DNA of 64,000 nt, from positions 2,108,001-2,172,000 of the forward strand of contig CBDDDT010000003.1 in the NCBI GenBank assembly GCA_965226755.1, read 5' to 3'. The notes beneath the pieces are model-generated. The model did no database searches. It worked only from the letters and a program-made list of their open reading frames with translations, and had not been told where the DNA came from. Both the position numbers and the translations under genes were made by a program. The DNA comes from Bog-113 sp965226755 (lineage in GTDB: Bacteria; Acidobacteriota; Terriglobia; Bryobacterales; Bryobacteraceae). Shown here piece by piece: positions 1 through 9,097 of the stretch; position 1 is the stretch's first letter, and every line of letters starts with the position of its first letter.

Positions 1-2
1 CT

Positions 3-1154
3 CCCTTGTTTCGCCGGCATACCTGCGCCGAAATCACCCAGGCAGGGTCCGTTCCGGAGCGCTCGCCGTTCAAGCTCGCGTGGGAAGACCGCCTGCGATT
101 CGACATCGCGGTGGCCGGCGGAAAGGAAATTTTCTCCTGGGCCGGGGAGAATCGCTTTCGCGCGGAGGAAAATTGGGAGTTGGCGGGGGAAGGCGCGATC
201 GGGACTGGGGACTTCGGCGGCTTTCTGAGCGGGATTTTCGGGGTTGAGGGACCCATCTTCGAGTACCTTGGGGAGCGGTCAAATGGAAACGAGCGAATTC
301 TGGAATTCCGCTACCAAATTCCGGCGGACAAAAGCACATATCGATACCATGGCGAAAAGGGGAGAGCCCAAGTTTCCATGGCCTTTTCGGGAACTTTTTG
401 GCTCGATTCGAAGACAGCCGATCTGAAGCGGCTCACCCTTGATGTTGAGGCGCCGCCCGCGGAGACGAAGATGTGCCGGATCGACAGCGTGGTCAGTTAT
501 CACAACGTGGAACTGGGCGTACACTCGTTCCTCGTCCCGGAAAATTCAGAGATGATTGTTTTCGATTACGAGGACGGCAAATCCGAAAACCACGCTACGT
601 ATGGGCGTTGTCGCGAATATGCCGGGGAATCGAAGATTCACTTCGAGGAGTTTTCGCCGGAGATCGAGAAGCAAGCCGAAGCGCACGTGTTGAAGGCCAT
701 TCCCTCGGAATTTGTAGACATTCGGCTGGAATCGCCCATCGATCCGGCGGCGATGTATGCGGGATCTCGGGTCCGGGGCTTGCTGGCCGAAAGCCTAAGG
801 ACAAAGTCAGGCAAAGTGATCGCGCAGAAGGGAATGCCGGCCGAAGGACGAATAGTGCGGATCCAGCAAAGGCATCGACCTGTGGAAGGTCTGGTAGTCG
901 GACTGCGTTTCGATTCCCTCTCGATCGGCGGAGTGAAGGTCCCGGTGGCGTTCCGGCCGGCATTCGAACCTGGCGGCGCAGCCCGCGGGAGTCCTCCGCT
1001 GGAGAGCGGCTACGCCGCGCCCGACTTCAGTACGCCGCGTGACCCGCTGGCGGGATTCTTTGTGTTTCCCGGGGAGCACCGGATCGTTCCCGCCGGATTT
1101 CTTTCCCACTGGCGCACGGAAGCGCAGAGCGTGCCGGCAGGACTTGCGCCTTAG
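3..1154 (+). CDS. Hypothetical protein, 5' truncated by the window edge
   Basis: The reading frame is open from the left edge to a TAG at 1152-1154. The first possible start (TTG at 6) has no ribosome site and no signal peptide, so the true start is probably outside the window. The roughly 380 visible residues look like a beta-rich exported or envelope protein: many acidic and aromatic strands, phrases such as YRYHGEKGRAQVSMAFSG and FWLDSKTADLKRL that recall LolA-like outer-membrane sorting folds, and a C-terminal half resembling a conjugation or secretion beta-barrel segment (VEGLVVGLRFDSLSIGG). I do not recognise the family. It lies 46 bp upstream of queC on the same strand, with no evident functional link. 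Confidence 0.6.
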   Translation, partial: PLFRRHTCAEITQAGSVPERSPFKLAWEDRLRFDIAVAGGKEIFSWAGENRFRAEENWELAGEGAIGTGDFGGFLSGIFGVEGPIFEYLGERSNGNERILEFRYQIPADKSTYRYHGEKGRAQVSMAFSGTFWLDSKTADLKRLTLDVEAPPAETKMCRIDSVVSYHNVELGVHSFLVPENSEMIVFDYEDGKSENHATYGRCREYAGESKIHFEEFSPEIEKQAEAHVLKAIPSEFVDIRLESPIDPAAMYAGSRVRGLLAESLRTKSGKVIAQKGMPAEGRIVRIQQRHRPVEGLVVGLRFDSLSIGGVKVPVAFRPAFEPGGAARGSPPLESGYAAPDFSTPRDPLAGFFVFPGEHRIVPAGFLSHWRTEAQSVPAGLAP

Positions 1155-1200
1155 TACGCCGCGGCCGTCCGCACCGCCCGTATACTTGAGGTTGAATTCT

Positions 1201-1902
1201 ATGGAAGCCCCGCGGATCAAGAAAGCGGTGTGCCTGCTCAGCGGGGGGCTCGATTCGGCGACCTGCCTAGCCTTCGCTAAACGCGAAAGGTTTGAATTGT
1301 ACGCGCTTTCGTTCGACTACGGCCAGCGCCATCGCGTGGAACTCGAGGCTGCCGCGCGCGTGGCTGAATCCGTTGGGGTGCACGATCATCGCGTCGTGAA
1401 ACTCGATCTCAGAATGTTCGGCGGCTCGGCTCTGACCAGCGACTTGACCGTCCCGAAGGGCCGCTCGCCTGACGAGATGTCACGAGATATTCCGATCACT
1501 TATGTTCCTGCCCGTAATACGATTTTTCTTTCTTTCGCGCTGGCTTGGGCGGAAGTTTTGGGTTCCTCGGACCTGTTTCTGGGCGTGAATGCACTCGATT
1601 ATTCCGGCTATCCCGATTGCCGTCCGGAGTTCCTCCACGCGTTCGAGCGTCTGGCGAATCTGGCGACCAAGGCGGGCGTAGAAGGGCGGATGCGGCTCAC
1701 CATCCATGCGCCCCTTCTGGACAAGTCAAAGGCCGATATCGTTCGCCTCGCGGAGGAACTCGGTCTCGATTCCGGCCTCACGCACAGTTGCTACGACCCG
1801 GATGAAAGCGGCCGTGCTTGCGGCGAGTGCGATTCCTGCCAACTCCGCGCGAAAGGCTTCGCTGAGGCGGGCATTCTCGATCCCATATTCCTCGCCGGAT
1901 GA
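1201..1902 (+). CDS. queC: 7-cyano-7-deazaguanine synthase QueC
   Basis: QueC converts 7-carboxy-7-deazaguanine to preQ0 with ATP and ammonia in queuosine biosynthesis. The 233-residue protein has the PP-loop SGGLDSAT near residue 15 and the C-terminal zinc-binding cysteines in HSCYDPDES...CGECDSC. The open frame extends upstream to 1039, but ATG 1201 gives the normal family N-terminus (a short lead and then AVCLLSGGLDS), and the longer frame would overlap the previous gene. Its stop overlaps the start of queE by ATGA, so the pair is probably translated together. Confidence 0.95.
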   Translation: MEAPRIKKAVCLLSGGLDSATCLAFAKRERFELYALSFDYGQRHRVELEAAARVAESVGVHDHRVVKLDLRMFGGSALTSDLTVPKGRSPDEMSRDIPITYVPARNTIFLSFALAWAEVLGSSDLFLGVNALDYSGYPDCRPEFLHAFERLANLATKAGVEGRMRLTIHAPLLDKSKADIVRLAEELGLDSGLTHSCYDPDESGRACGECDSCQLRAKGFAEAGILDPIFLAG

Positions 1903-2570
1903 AAATCGCGGAGATCTTTTATTCCGTTCAGGGTGAAGGCTCGCTGCTCGGGGCGCCTTCCGTATTCGTGAGGACGAGCGGCTGCAACCTGCGCTGTTCT
2001 TGGTGTGACACGCCCTATGCTTCCTGGCAGCCCGAAGGAACGGAGATGAGTGTGGGGGAAATCCTCGACCGCGTGCGGGACTTCAAGGCGCCCTACGCCG
2101 TCGTCACGGGTGGCGAGCCGATGATCGCTCCCGGAATCGCCAGCCTGACCAAGGCGCTAAGGGGTCTGGGTATGCACATCACAATTGAAACCGCCGGTAC
2201 TGTGCATCACGAGCTGGATTGCGACTTGATGTCGATCAGCCCGAAGCTCAGCAACTCCGCTCCCGAAGGAGCGTTCCGGCTGCAACACGAGCGGCTCCGC
2301 ATCCAGCCCGATGTGCTGAAAGGCCTCATCCGCGAATACGAATACCAGCTAAAGTTTGTGATCGCGGCAGCCAGGGATCTGGAGGAGGTTCGGACAGTGG
2401 TCGTCCAGATTGGCGCGGACATGCGGAAGGTGATTTTGATGCCCGAAGGCATTAGCGCTGACGAGCTTCGAACGAAGGGGCAGTGGGTGGCGGAGCTCTG
2501 TAAAGAGCATGGCTTCCGCTTCAGCCCCCGACTGCACGTTGACCTCTGGGGCAACCGGCGCGGTATCTGA
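1899..2570 (+). CDS. queE: 7-carboxy-7-deazaguanine synthase QueE (radical SAM)
   Basis: QueE is the radical SAM enzyme that makes 7-carboxy-7-deazaguanine from 6-carboxytetrahydropterin, the step before QueC. The 223-residue protein begins MKIAEIFYSVQGEG, typical of QueE, followed by the cluster-binding CNLRCSWC (CX3CX2C) and VTGGEP, the SAM-binding glycine motif. It is coupled to queC by a 4-nt overlap. Its stop abuts the stop of the convergent sdhB with no intergenic base. Confidence 0.95.
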   Translation: MKIAEIFYSVQGEGSLLGAPSVFVRTSGCNLRCSWCDTPYASWQPEGTEMSVGEILDRVRDFKAPYAVVTGGEPMIAPGIASLTKALRGLGMHITIETAGTVHHELDCDLMSISPKLSNSAPEGAFRLQHERLRIQPDVLKGLIREYEYQLKFVIAAARDLEEVRTVVVQIGADMRKVILMPEGISADELRTKGQWVAELCKEHGFRFSPRLHVDLWGNRRGI

Positions 2571-3371
2571 TCAGCGCCGGCCGCCGGCCAGGGGAAGCGC
2601 TTCCGGAGTATCATCCCGATACCGATCCGGAGTCACCATCTTGCCAAGCAGGTAGTCTTTGTTGGTCTGCGCGATCACTTCGATCCTGATCTCTTTAGGG
2701 CACACCGCCTCACAGAGACCGATATTCGTACACTGCCCGAATCCTTCGGCATTCATCTGATTGACCATGGCTTTGGCGCGCGCGTAACGCTCAGGCCGCC
2801 CTTGCGGAAGCATATTCAAATGCGTCACCTTGGCGCCGGTAAACAAGGCGGCGGCCGCGTTGGGGCAAGCCGCCACGCAGGCCCCGCAACCGATACAAGC
2901 AGCCGCGTCCATGGCTCGGTCCGCGTCTCTTTTCGGAACCGGGATCGCATTTCCGTCCGGAGCGTTTCCGGTCCCGACCGACACATACCCGCCGGATGCA
3001 ATGATGCGATCGAAAGCACGGCGATCCACCGCCAGGTCCTTGATCACCGGGAACGCCGCCGCTCGCCATGGCTCCAGAAAAAGCGTATCGCCGTCCTTAA
3101 AATGACGCATATGCAACTGGCACACAGTGGTGCCCCGCTGCGGACCGTGCGCCTCGCCATTAATCATGAAGCCGCAAGATCCGCAGATTCCCTCGCGGCA
3201 ATCGTGCTCAAATGCGATCGGCTCGTCGCCCTTCGTGATCAAGCCTTCGTTCACGACGTCGAGCATCTCCAGAAATGACATGTCGGGACTGACGTCCGGC
3301 GCGTCATAGCGCACCATGCGTCCTTTATCGGAAGGGTTTTTTTGCCGCCAAACGTGCAGTGTGAGTCTCAT
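2571..3371 (-). CDS. sdhB: Succinate dehydrogenase/fumarate reductase iron-sulfur subunit
   Basis: This subunit carries electrons from the flavin of SdhA to quinone. The 266-residue sequence has an N-terminal 2Fe-2S ferredoxin domain with CREGICGSC and a later Cys in TTVCQLH. A C-terminal domain with CIGCGACVAACP and CTNIGLCEAVCP binds the 4Fe-4S and 3Fe-4S clusters. It is the last gene of sdhC-sdhA-sdhB, separated from sdhA by 10 nt. Family membership is clear. Whether the complex mainly oxidises succinate or reduces fumarate cannot be read from the sequence; the b558-type membrane subunit occurs in both. Confidence 0.95.
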   Translation of the reverse strand: MRLTLHVWRQKNPSDKGRMVRYDAPDVSPDMSFLEMLDVVNEGLITKGDEPIAFEHDCREGICGSCGFMINGEAHGPQRGTTVCQLHMRHFKDGDTLFLEPWRAAAFPVIKDLAVDRRAFDRIIASGGYVSVGTGNAPDGNAIPVPKRDADRAMDAAACIGCGACVAACPNAAAALFTGAKVTHLNMLPQGRPERYARAKAMVNQMNAEGFGQCTNIGLCEAVCPKEIRIEVIAQTNKDYLLGKMVTPDRYRDDTPEALPLAGGRR

Positions 3372-3381
3372 GAGGATAGGG

Positions 3382-5295
3382 TTAGATGTAACTGCGCTGG
3401 CTCGGGTGAACGTATTCGAAGTTCAGGGGTTCTTTAGTCAGAGACGGGGCTGAGCTTGAGCCGTTCCATCCCCACGCGGCGACATACGAGTAATGGTCGT
3501 CATCACGAAGCGCCTCGCCGTCCGGGGTCTGGTACTCCTCGCGGAAGTGACCGCCGCAGCTTTCATTCCGGGCAAGGGCGTCGATGCACATCAACTCCGC
3601 CAGTTCCATGAAGTCCGCGACCCGACCGGCGCCTTCAAGTTGCTGATTGAAGTCATGCGAGGAGCCGGGCACGTTCACGTTATGCCAGAATTCCTCGCGC
3701 AATTCCCGAATTTTCCGGATCGCCGTCTCCAGACCCGGAGCAGTGCGCGACATGCCGCAGTAATCCCATACGATCTTCCCGAGTTCGCGATGGAAGTTGG
3801 CGACCGTGCGCTTGCCTTTGATGGCGAGCAGACGTTCGGACGTGGCATTCACGTTGTGCTCCGCTTCCAGCACTTCCGGCCGCGCGGGACCCACTTTCTC
3901 CAGCTTGTTGCCCGCGAGGTAATTGCCCAGGGTGTAGGGGATGACGAAATAGCCGTCCGATAGACCCTGCATAAGAGCGCTCGCGCCGAGCCGGTTCGCG
4001 CCATGGTCGGAAAAATTAGCCTCGCCCAAAACGAACAGGCCGGGGATGGTGCTCATCAGGTGGTAATCCACCCAGAGCCCGCCCATGGTGTAGTGAATCG
4101 CGGGATAAATCCGCATGGGCGACCGATACGGGTCTTCGCCGGTAATGCGATCGTACATGTCGAAAAGATTGCCGTAACGCTCCTCGATGGTGTGTCGGCC
4201 CAGCCGCTGTATCGCATCGGCAAAGTCGAGGTAAACGCCGAGACGCGTTTCACCGACACCCCGGCCTTCGTCGCATACGTTCTTCGCATTGCGCGAAGCC
4301 ACGTCGCGCGGCACCAGGTTGCCGAAGCTTGGATACCGGCGCTCAAGGTAGTAGTCCCGGTCGGTTTCCGGGATTTGGTCGGGCGGACGCCCGTCGCCAG
4401 CCTGCTTCGGAACCCAGATGCGCCCATCATTGCGCAACGATTCGCTCATCAAAGTGAGTTTGGATTGATAATCTCCGGAAACCGGAATGCACGTCGGGTG
4501 AATCTGGGTGAAGCACGGGTTCGCGAATAGAGCCCCGCGCTTGTGGGCACGCCAAATGGCCGTGGTATTCGATCCTTTGGCGTTGGTAGACAGGTAGAAG
4601 ACGTTGCCGTAGCCGCCAGTCGCAAGGATCACGGCGTCCGCCAGATGCGATTCGATCTTGCCGGTGGTGAGATCGCGGGCGACAATGCCTCGCGCTTTTC
4701 CATCGATCACGATCAGATCGAGCATCTCGTTACGCGGATACATGGTCACTGTGCCTTCGTGCACCTGGCGCTCCAGAGCCTGATAGGCGCCGAGCAGCAG
4801 CTGCTGCCCCGTCTGTCCCCGCGCGTAAAAAGTTCGGGAAACCTGCGCGCCGCCAAAAGAACGGTTGGAGAGCATTCCGCCATACTCGCGTGCAAACGGA
4901 ACCCCCTGCGCCACGCACTGGTCGATGATATGGACCGATATTTCGGCCAGCCGGTAGACGTTGGCCTCGCGCGCGCGGAAATCGCCGCCCTTGACGGTAT
5001 CGTAAAACAGGCGGAATACGCTGTCGCCGTCGTTCTGATAATTCTTAGCCGCGTTGATTCCGCCTTGGGCCGCGATGGAATGCGCGCGCCGAGGGCTGTC
5101 CTGGAAGCAGAAACATTTCACGTTATACCCAAGCTCGCCCAGTGAGGCGGCCGCGGAGCCGCCCGCTAAGCCGGAGCCGACTACGATCACGTTATATTTC
5201 CGCTTATTCGCGGGATTCACCAGCTTCATGTCGAAGCGCGCCTTTTCCCAGGCGTGCTCGATGGGACCGGAGGGAATTTTGGAGTCGAGGATCAT
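3382..5295 (-). CDS. sdhA: Succinate dehydrogenase/fumarate reductase flavoprotein subunit
   Basis: This is the catalytic FAD subunit (637 residues) of the sdhCAB operon. Visible features are the dinucleotide-binding VVGSGLAGGSAAASLGELG near residue 38, the HSIAAQGG motif whose histidine carries covalent FAD, and HPTC and GANRLGASALMQGLSDG, which belong to the substrate and FAD sites. The N-terminus (MILDSKIPSGPIEHAWEKAR) matches the class that pairs with a single five-helix cytochrome b558 rather than separate SdhC and SdhD. It has 10-nt gaps to both neighbours. Confidence 0.95.
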   Translation of the reverse strand: MILDSKIPSGPIEHAWEKARFDMKLVNPANKRKYNVIVVGSGLAGGSAAASLGELGYNVKCFCFQDSPRRAHSIAAQGGINAAKNYQNDGDSVFRLFYDTVKGGDFRAREANVYRLAEISVHIIDQCVAQGVPFAREYGGMLSNRSFGGAQVSRTFYARGQTGQQLLLGAYQALERQVHEGTVTMYPRNEMLDLIVIDGKARGIVARDLTTGKIESHLADAVILATGGYGNVFYLSTNAKGSNTTAIWRAHKRGALFANPCFTQIHPTCIPVSGDYQSKLTLMSESLRNDGRIWVPKQAGDGRPPDQIPETDRDYYLERRYPSFGNLVPRDVASRNAKNVCDEGRGVGETRLGVYLDFADAIQRLGRHTIEERYGNLFDMYDRITGEDPYRSPMRIYPAIHYTMGGLWVDYHLMSTIPGLFVLGEANFSDHGANRLGASALMQGLSDGYFVIPYTLGNYLAGNKLEKVGPARPEVLEAEHNVNATSERLLAIKGKRTVANFHRELGKIVWDYCGMSRTAPGLETAIRKIRELREEFWHNVNVPGSSHDFNQQLEGAGRVADFMELAELMCIDALARNESCGGHFREEYQTPDGEALRDDDHYSYVAAWGWNGSSSAPSLTKEPLNFEYVHPSQRSYI

Positions 5296-5305
5296 GGTGA
5301 CGTCT

Positions 5306-5992
5306 TTATTGGTGAATGATCCCGGCCAGGACCGCTACCGGAATCGAGATAAAGCCTAATGTGATGACGATCGCCAACACGCGGGCTATGCTCTTTACGT
5401 AAGGCGAGTACGCCGGCGACGAGATACCCAAAGACTGGAACATGCTCCAGAAGCCATGGCTCAAATGGAACCCTAGCAGGACCATGGCGATGACGTAGAG
5501 AATCGAGATGTATGGCTGCTGGAACGTGATCACCAGGTTGTCGAAAGCGTGGTGCTCCACAAATCTAGAGTCGGTCAGAAGATATGTAAATTGCGCCAGG
5601 TGGTAGATCACGAAGGCGGCAATAATGGGACCACTCCAATACATGGTGCGGGATGCGTAACTCGCCTGGGAATTATCTTTCCGGACGTAGGAGATCGGTC
5701 GTGCCGTCTGTTTTCGCCGGGCAAGTTGGATCGTGCTGATGATGTGAAGCGTCACGGACGCGAGCAGAATCAGGCGAACGGAGTAGAGCGCCGCGGGGAG
5801 GGATCGCAGAAACACGGCATAATTGTCGAACTTTTCCCGGCCCTCGAACGCCTGAAGATTCCCGGCGAGATGCCCGATAACGAATCCGAACAGGATCAGA
5901 CCTGTTACGGCCATAATGGCTTTTTTGCCTACCGTGGTCTGGTAGAACCGGTAGACCCGGTTGAGTGGAGCAGGAGCGGCTATCGAACTCAT
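5306..5992 (-). CDS. sdhC: Succinate dehydrogenase cytochrome b558 subunit
   Basis: This is the membrane anchor of the complex, about 228 residues with five hydrophobic segments. It contains VGKKAIMAVTGLILFGFVIGHLAGNLQ, as in the b558 family, with haem-ligand histidines in helices such as GHLAGN, TLHII, YHLAQ and GFHLSHG. I chose ATG 5992 (MSSIAAP), which matches the usual start of the family. A GTG at 6022 would add ten residues without a ribosome site. It is the first gene of the operon and is divergent from the aldo/keto reductase, so the operon promoter should lie in 5993-6147. Confidence 0.9.
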   Translation of the reverse strand: MSSIAAPAPLNRVYRFYQTTVGKKAIMAVTGLILFGFVIGHLAGNLQAFEGREKFDNYAVFLRSLPAALYSVRLILLASVTLHIISTIQLARRKQTARPISYVRKDNSQASYASRTMYWSGPIIAAFVIYHLAQFTYLLTDSRFVEHHAFDNLVITFQQPYISILYVIAMVLLGFHLSHGFWSMFQSLGISSPAYSPYVKSIARVLAIVITLGFISIPVAVLAGIIHQ

Positions 5993-6147
5993 CTGTTTAC
6001 CAATTCGATCGTATGCCATCACGCCATCGAACTGGAAGCGGGGGCAAACGGACTGCGCGGCAATTGATACTTCCAGGTGGTTAGATGCGGTCGTTGTGGT
6101 CCTGGATGGCCGAAAACACTGGCGCTCAATTTGCTCAAGTTTCGCGC

Positions 6148-7185
6148 ATGGACGACAAGAACAAAACTGACGTTGGCCGGCGGGAGTTTATGAGTGCGGC
6201 CGTCGTGGCCGCGGCCGCCTTGAGCGTTGCGCGCGATTTGAGCGCTCAGCAGATCGGCCCGATGCCCGCCCAAACCCGGAAGGGCGACATGATCTATCGG
6301 ACGCTGGGCCGCACGGGAGAGAATGTCTCGCTGATCGGCGTCGGCGGTTCCGATATCGGGCGCGCGGAATCCGACGAACTGGCGACCAAAATAGTCCGGA
6401 CCGCGATTGATCGAGGCGTCACGTTTATGGACAACGCCTGGGACTACGAAAACGGCAAGGCCGAGACCCGCATGGGGAATGCGCTCCGCGACGGCTATCG
6501 CCAGAAAGTTTTCCTGATGACAAAGGCGGACGGCCGCACGAAACAAGAAGCCGCCCGACAGATCGACGAATCGCTGAAGCGCCTGCAGACCGATCACGTA
6601 GACCTTCTCCAGTTTCACGAGGTCATCCGCATGGAGGATCCGGACCGCATCTTCGCCCCGGGCGGCGCGGTGGAGGCGTTTCTGGACGCGAAGAAGGCCG
6701 GCAAGCTGCGCTATATCGGATTCACCGGACACAAGGATCCGGCGGTGCATCTTCGCATGCTCGAGGTAGCGAAGCAGCATAACTTTCACTTCGATGCGCT
6801 CCTGCACCCGTCCAACGTTATGGATTTTCATTTCCGGAGCTTCGTTCATCAAGTGATGCCCGTGGCGTTGAAGGACGGGATTGGGGTTCAAACCATGAAG
6901 CCGCTGGGAGGGAAGTTCATTCTTCAAAGCAACACCGTGGCCCCGATCGAGGCGCTGCACTACGCCATGAGCATGCCCACTTCGGTCGTGATCACAGGAA
7001 TCGACAAGATGGAATATCTGGATCAGGCTTGCCGAGCGGTCAAATCCTTCCATCCGATGAACCAACAGGAGATCGAGGCGCTGGTGGCTAAAACGAAAGC
7101 CGCCGCATTCGAAGGCAAATACGAGTTGTTCAAGACCAGCGCGCACTTCGACTCCACGGCGAAAAATCCGCAGTGGCTTGGCTAA
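6148..7185 (+). CDS. Tat-exported aldo/keto reductase
   Basis: An NADPH-type aldo/keto reductase of 345 residues with an N-terminal twin-arginine signal (GRREFMSAAVVAAAALSVA), suggesting export in folded form. The catalytic tetrad is visible as Asp and Tyr in FMDNAWDYENG, Lys in FLMTKADG and His in LLQFHEV. The open frame starts at 6085, but ATG 6148 (MDDKNKTD) places the RR motif at the usual distance. Exported reductases of this type are common in Acidobacteriota and Planctomycetota; the substrate is unknown. The stop overlaps the stop of the convergent permease at 7182-7185 (CTAA). Confidence 0.85.
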   Translation: MDDKNKTDVGRREFMSAAVVAAAALSVARDLSAQQIGPMPAQTRKGDMIYRTLGRTGENVSLIGVGGSDIGRAESDELATKIVRTAIDRGVTFMDNAWDYENGKAETRMGNALRDGYRQKVFLMTKADGRTKQEAARQIDESLKRLQTDHVDLLQFHEVIRMEDPDRIFAPGGAVEAFLDAKKAGKLRYIGFTGHKDPAVHLRMLEVAKQHNFHFDALLHPSNVMDFHFRSFVHQVMPVALKDGIGVQTMKPLGGKFILQSNTVAPIEALHYAMSMPTSVVITGIDKMEYLDQACRAVKSFHPMNQQEIEALVAKTKAAAFEGKYELFKTSAHFDSTAKNPQWLG

Positions 7186-8099
7186 ATCGACGCGGCTTTG
7201 GCGTGCCGCTCGACCCTAGCCGTTTGCCATTTCACAATGGCCACTCCGGTGAAGATGACCAGCATGGCCCCAAACTCACGTCTTCCGAACGGTTCGCGAT
7301 AGAACGCCCAACCCAGGAAGACCGCCACCACGGCATTCACGTACGAATACACGGACACGATCGCCACGGGGAGTTTCGCGATGGCGTACGCGTAGGCGCT
7401 ATAACCCAGGATCGAACCGAAGACCACAAGGTAAATCAAGGCCCGGATTGCCCGGGCCTTGAGCACGATCGGGCCATGGGGCGCCAGCAGCGCCACCGGC
7501 ACGAAGGCCAGCGAGGAACTGAGCTGTTGCACGGCGCCGGTCACAATCGGATGCGCCTGGGTCGCTTGCCGCCGCTGATAAATAGAACCAAGGCACCAGC
7601 CCACCATGCCGACCTGCAGGACGATAAAGCCGCCGAGCAGACCGGGACCGAGACCCGCCGCCGCGGACCCCGGCAGGAACAACAGCACGGTTCCCGCGAA
7701 ACCTACCAGCATCCCGATCACAGTCGGAGCATGGAGCGGCGCGCCGCCGGGCAGAAGCGCTTCAAAAATCACAAACCAAAAGGGCGACATGGTGATGATC
7801 AGGCTGGCGAGCCCGCTAGGAACCCACTCCTCGGCAAACGCAAGCGCTCCATTTCCGATCCCGATCACCAGAACGCCGCTCAATGCCGTCGCATAAAGCT
7901 CACGGCCGCGAGGCAGATGAGCGCCCCGCAGCTTGGCCGCGATCACCAGAATCAGCCCCGAGATGAAATAACGCAGCGACACCAGGACTGCCGGCGGAAA
8001 CGACTCGATCGCCATTCGGATAGCCAGGTATGTGGTGCCCCAAAGAATACAGACTGCCGCAAGGGCGAAGTACGCCGCGGCACTGGAACGGGAAGGCAA
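7182..8099 (-). CDS. EamA/DMT-family permease
   Basis: A 305-residue integral membrane protein with about ten hydrophobic helices in two repeated halves, the drug/metabolite transporter fold. The first half starts AAYFALAAVCILWGTTYLAIR and the second contains YLVVFGSILGYSAYAYAI and VNAVVAVFLGW, both hallmark EamA repeat phrases. The substrate cannot be predicted; related proteins export amino acids, drugs or metabolites. It converges on the aldo/keto reductase with a 4-nt stop-stop overlap. Confidence 0.85.
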   Translation of the reverse strand: MPSRSSAAAYFALAAVCILWGTTYLAIRMAIESFPPAVLVSLRYFISGLILVIAAKLRGAHLPRGRELYATALSGVLVIGIGNGALAFAEEWVPSGLASLIITMSPFWFVIFEALLPGGAPLHAPTVIGMLVGFAGTVLLFLPGSAAAGLGPGLLGGFIVLQVGMVGWCLGSIYQRRQATQAHPIVTGAVQQLSSSLAFVPVALLAPHGPIVLKARAIRALIYLVVFGSILGYSAYAYAIAKLPVAIVSVYSYVNAVVAVFLGWAFYREPFGRREFGAMLVIFTGVAIVKWQTARVERHAKAASI

Positions 8100-8164
8100 T
8101 CTACTAGCCTAACAAGCGGCTTGCCAGCCCGGATGGAACCGGAGAATTGTGCCAACATGGAGGA

Positions 8165-9097
8165 TTGATTATTACCCTAACGATGAACCCGGCGATCGAC
8201 CGGACGATCACGGTGGATCGTCTCGCGTTTGAAGATCGGGCGTACATTTTATCCTCGAAAGACTCGCCCGGCGGCCGCGGCATCAACGCATCTTCCGTAA
8301 TTCATAGTTTCGGGGGGAAAACGCTGGCGATCCTTCCCGCGGGAGGCAGTTCCGGAGCGCGGTTTGAAGAGTTCCTAAAAGAGTGCGGCTTTCCGGTAAT
8401 GGTGGTGCAGATTCGCAACAAGGTCCGTACGAATCTCACGATCACGGACAGCCATGGTCTTACCGCGAAGTTGAACGAGCACGGCCCGAAACTGAGTCTG
8501 GCGGAGGTGGGCAAGATCGAAAAGGCGACCTACTCGCATCTGGGCGGCGCCTCTTGGCTGATGTTGTGCGGCAGCCTTCCACCGGGCGCGCCGGAGGACC
8601 TGTATTCCAGGATCATCGCTTTCGCGCACCAGAAGAAGGTGAAAACGCTCCTCGATACGGACGGTGACGCGCTGAAACTCGGGCTCGCCGCCAATCCGAC
8701 ATTGGTCTCGCCGAATCAGGAGGAAGCCGAGCGCTTGCTGAGCACCGCCCTTATCACACGCACCAACTGCCTCCATGCAGCCGAGCGGATGCACAAAATG
8801 GGGGCGGAGTCGGTAATGTTGTCTCTGGGGAGCCGCGGCGCGGTCGCATTCCACAAAGGCAAGCTGCTAGAAGCCACTCCCCCGCGGGTGGACGCGCTTT
8901 GCCCCATCGGCGCAGGGGACGCGCAGTCGGCCGCTTTTCTGTGGTCGCTGGAGAACAAGGACACTTTTCCGGAAGCGATGCGCTGGGGTGTCGCCGCGGG
9001 AACCGCGTCAGCCATGTTGCCCGGCATGAAATTCGCCTCACTGGAACAAGCGCGCGTGATTCACGCCAACGTGGAAGTCCGCGAAGCCTCCGAATGA
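8165..9097 (+). CDS. 1-phosphofructokinase-family hexose kinase (PfkB)
   Basis: A ribokinase/PfkB-fold kinase of about 310 residues, most like 1-phosphofructokinase or tagatose-6-phosphate kinase. It shows LTMNPAIDRTI at the N-terminus, the sugar-binding SPGGRGINASS, and the ATP/anion-hole motif PIGAGDAQSAAFLW with the catalytic Asp. No PTS genes are nearby, so the true substrate is open. The start is ambiguous. TTG 8165 gives the canonical N-terminus (M-I-I-T-L-T), but GGAGG at 8159-8163 is only 1 nt away. ATT 8171 would have ideal spacing, and TTG 8147 would add CQHGG-type residues. Its stop overlaps murJ as ATGA. Confidence 0.8.
   Translation: MIITLTMNPAIDRTITVDRLAFEDRAYILSSKDSPGGRGINASSVIHSFGGKTLAILPAGGSSGARFEEFLKECGFPVMVVQIRNKVRTNLTITDSHGLTAKLNEHGPKLSLAEVGKIEKATYSHLGGASWLMLCGSLPPGAPEDLYSRIIAFAHQKKVKTLLDTDGDALKLGLAANPTLVSPNQEEAERLLSTALITRTNCLHAAERMHKMGAESVMLSLGSRGAVAFHKGKLLEATPPRVDALCPIGAGDAQSAAFLWSLENKDTFPEAMRWGVAAGTASAMLPGMKFASLEQARVIHANVEVREASE

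Noticed and set aside
6019..7146. A 375-residue frame on the minus strand
   Set aside because: It lies exactly antisense to the aldo/keto reductase gene and shows only composition effects of GC-rich DNA.
7173..8168. A 331-residue plus-strand frame
   Set aside because: It is the antisense shadow of the EamA permease, rich in His, Arg and Gln and without domains.
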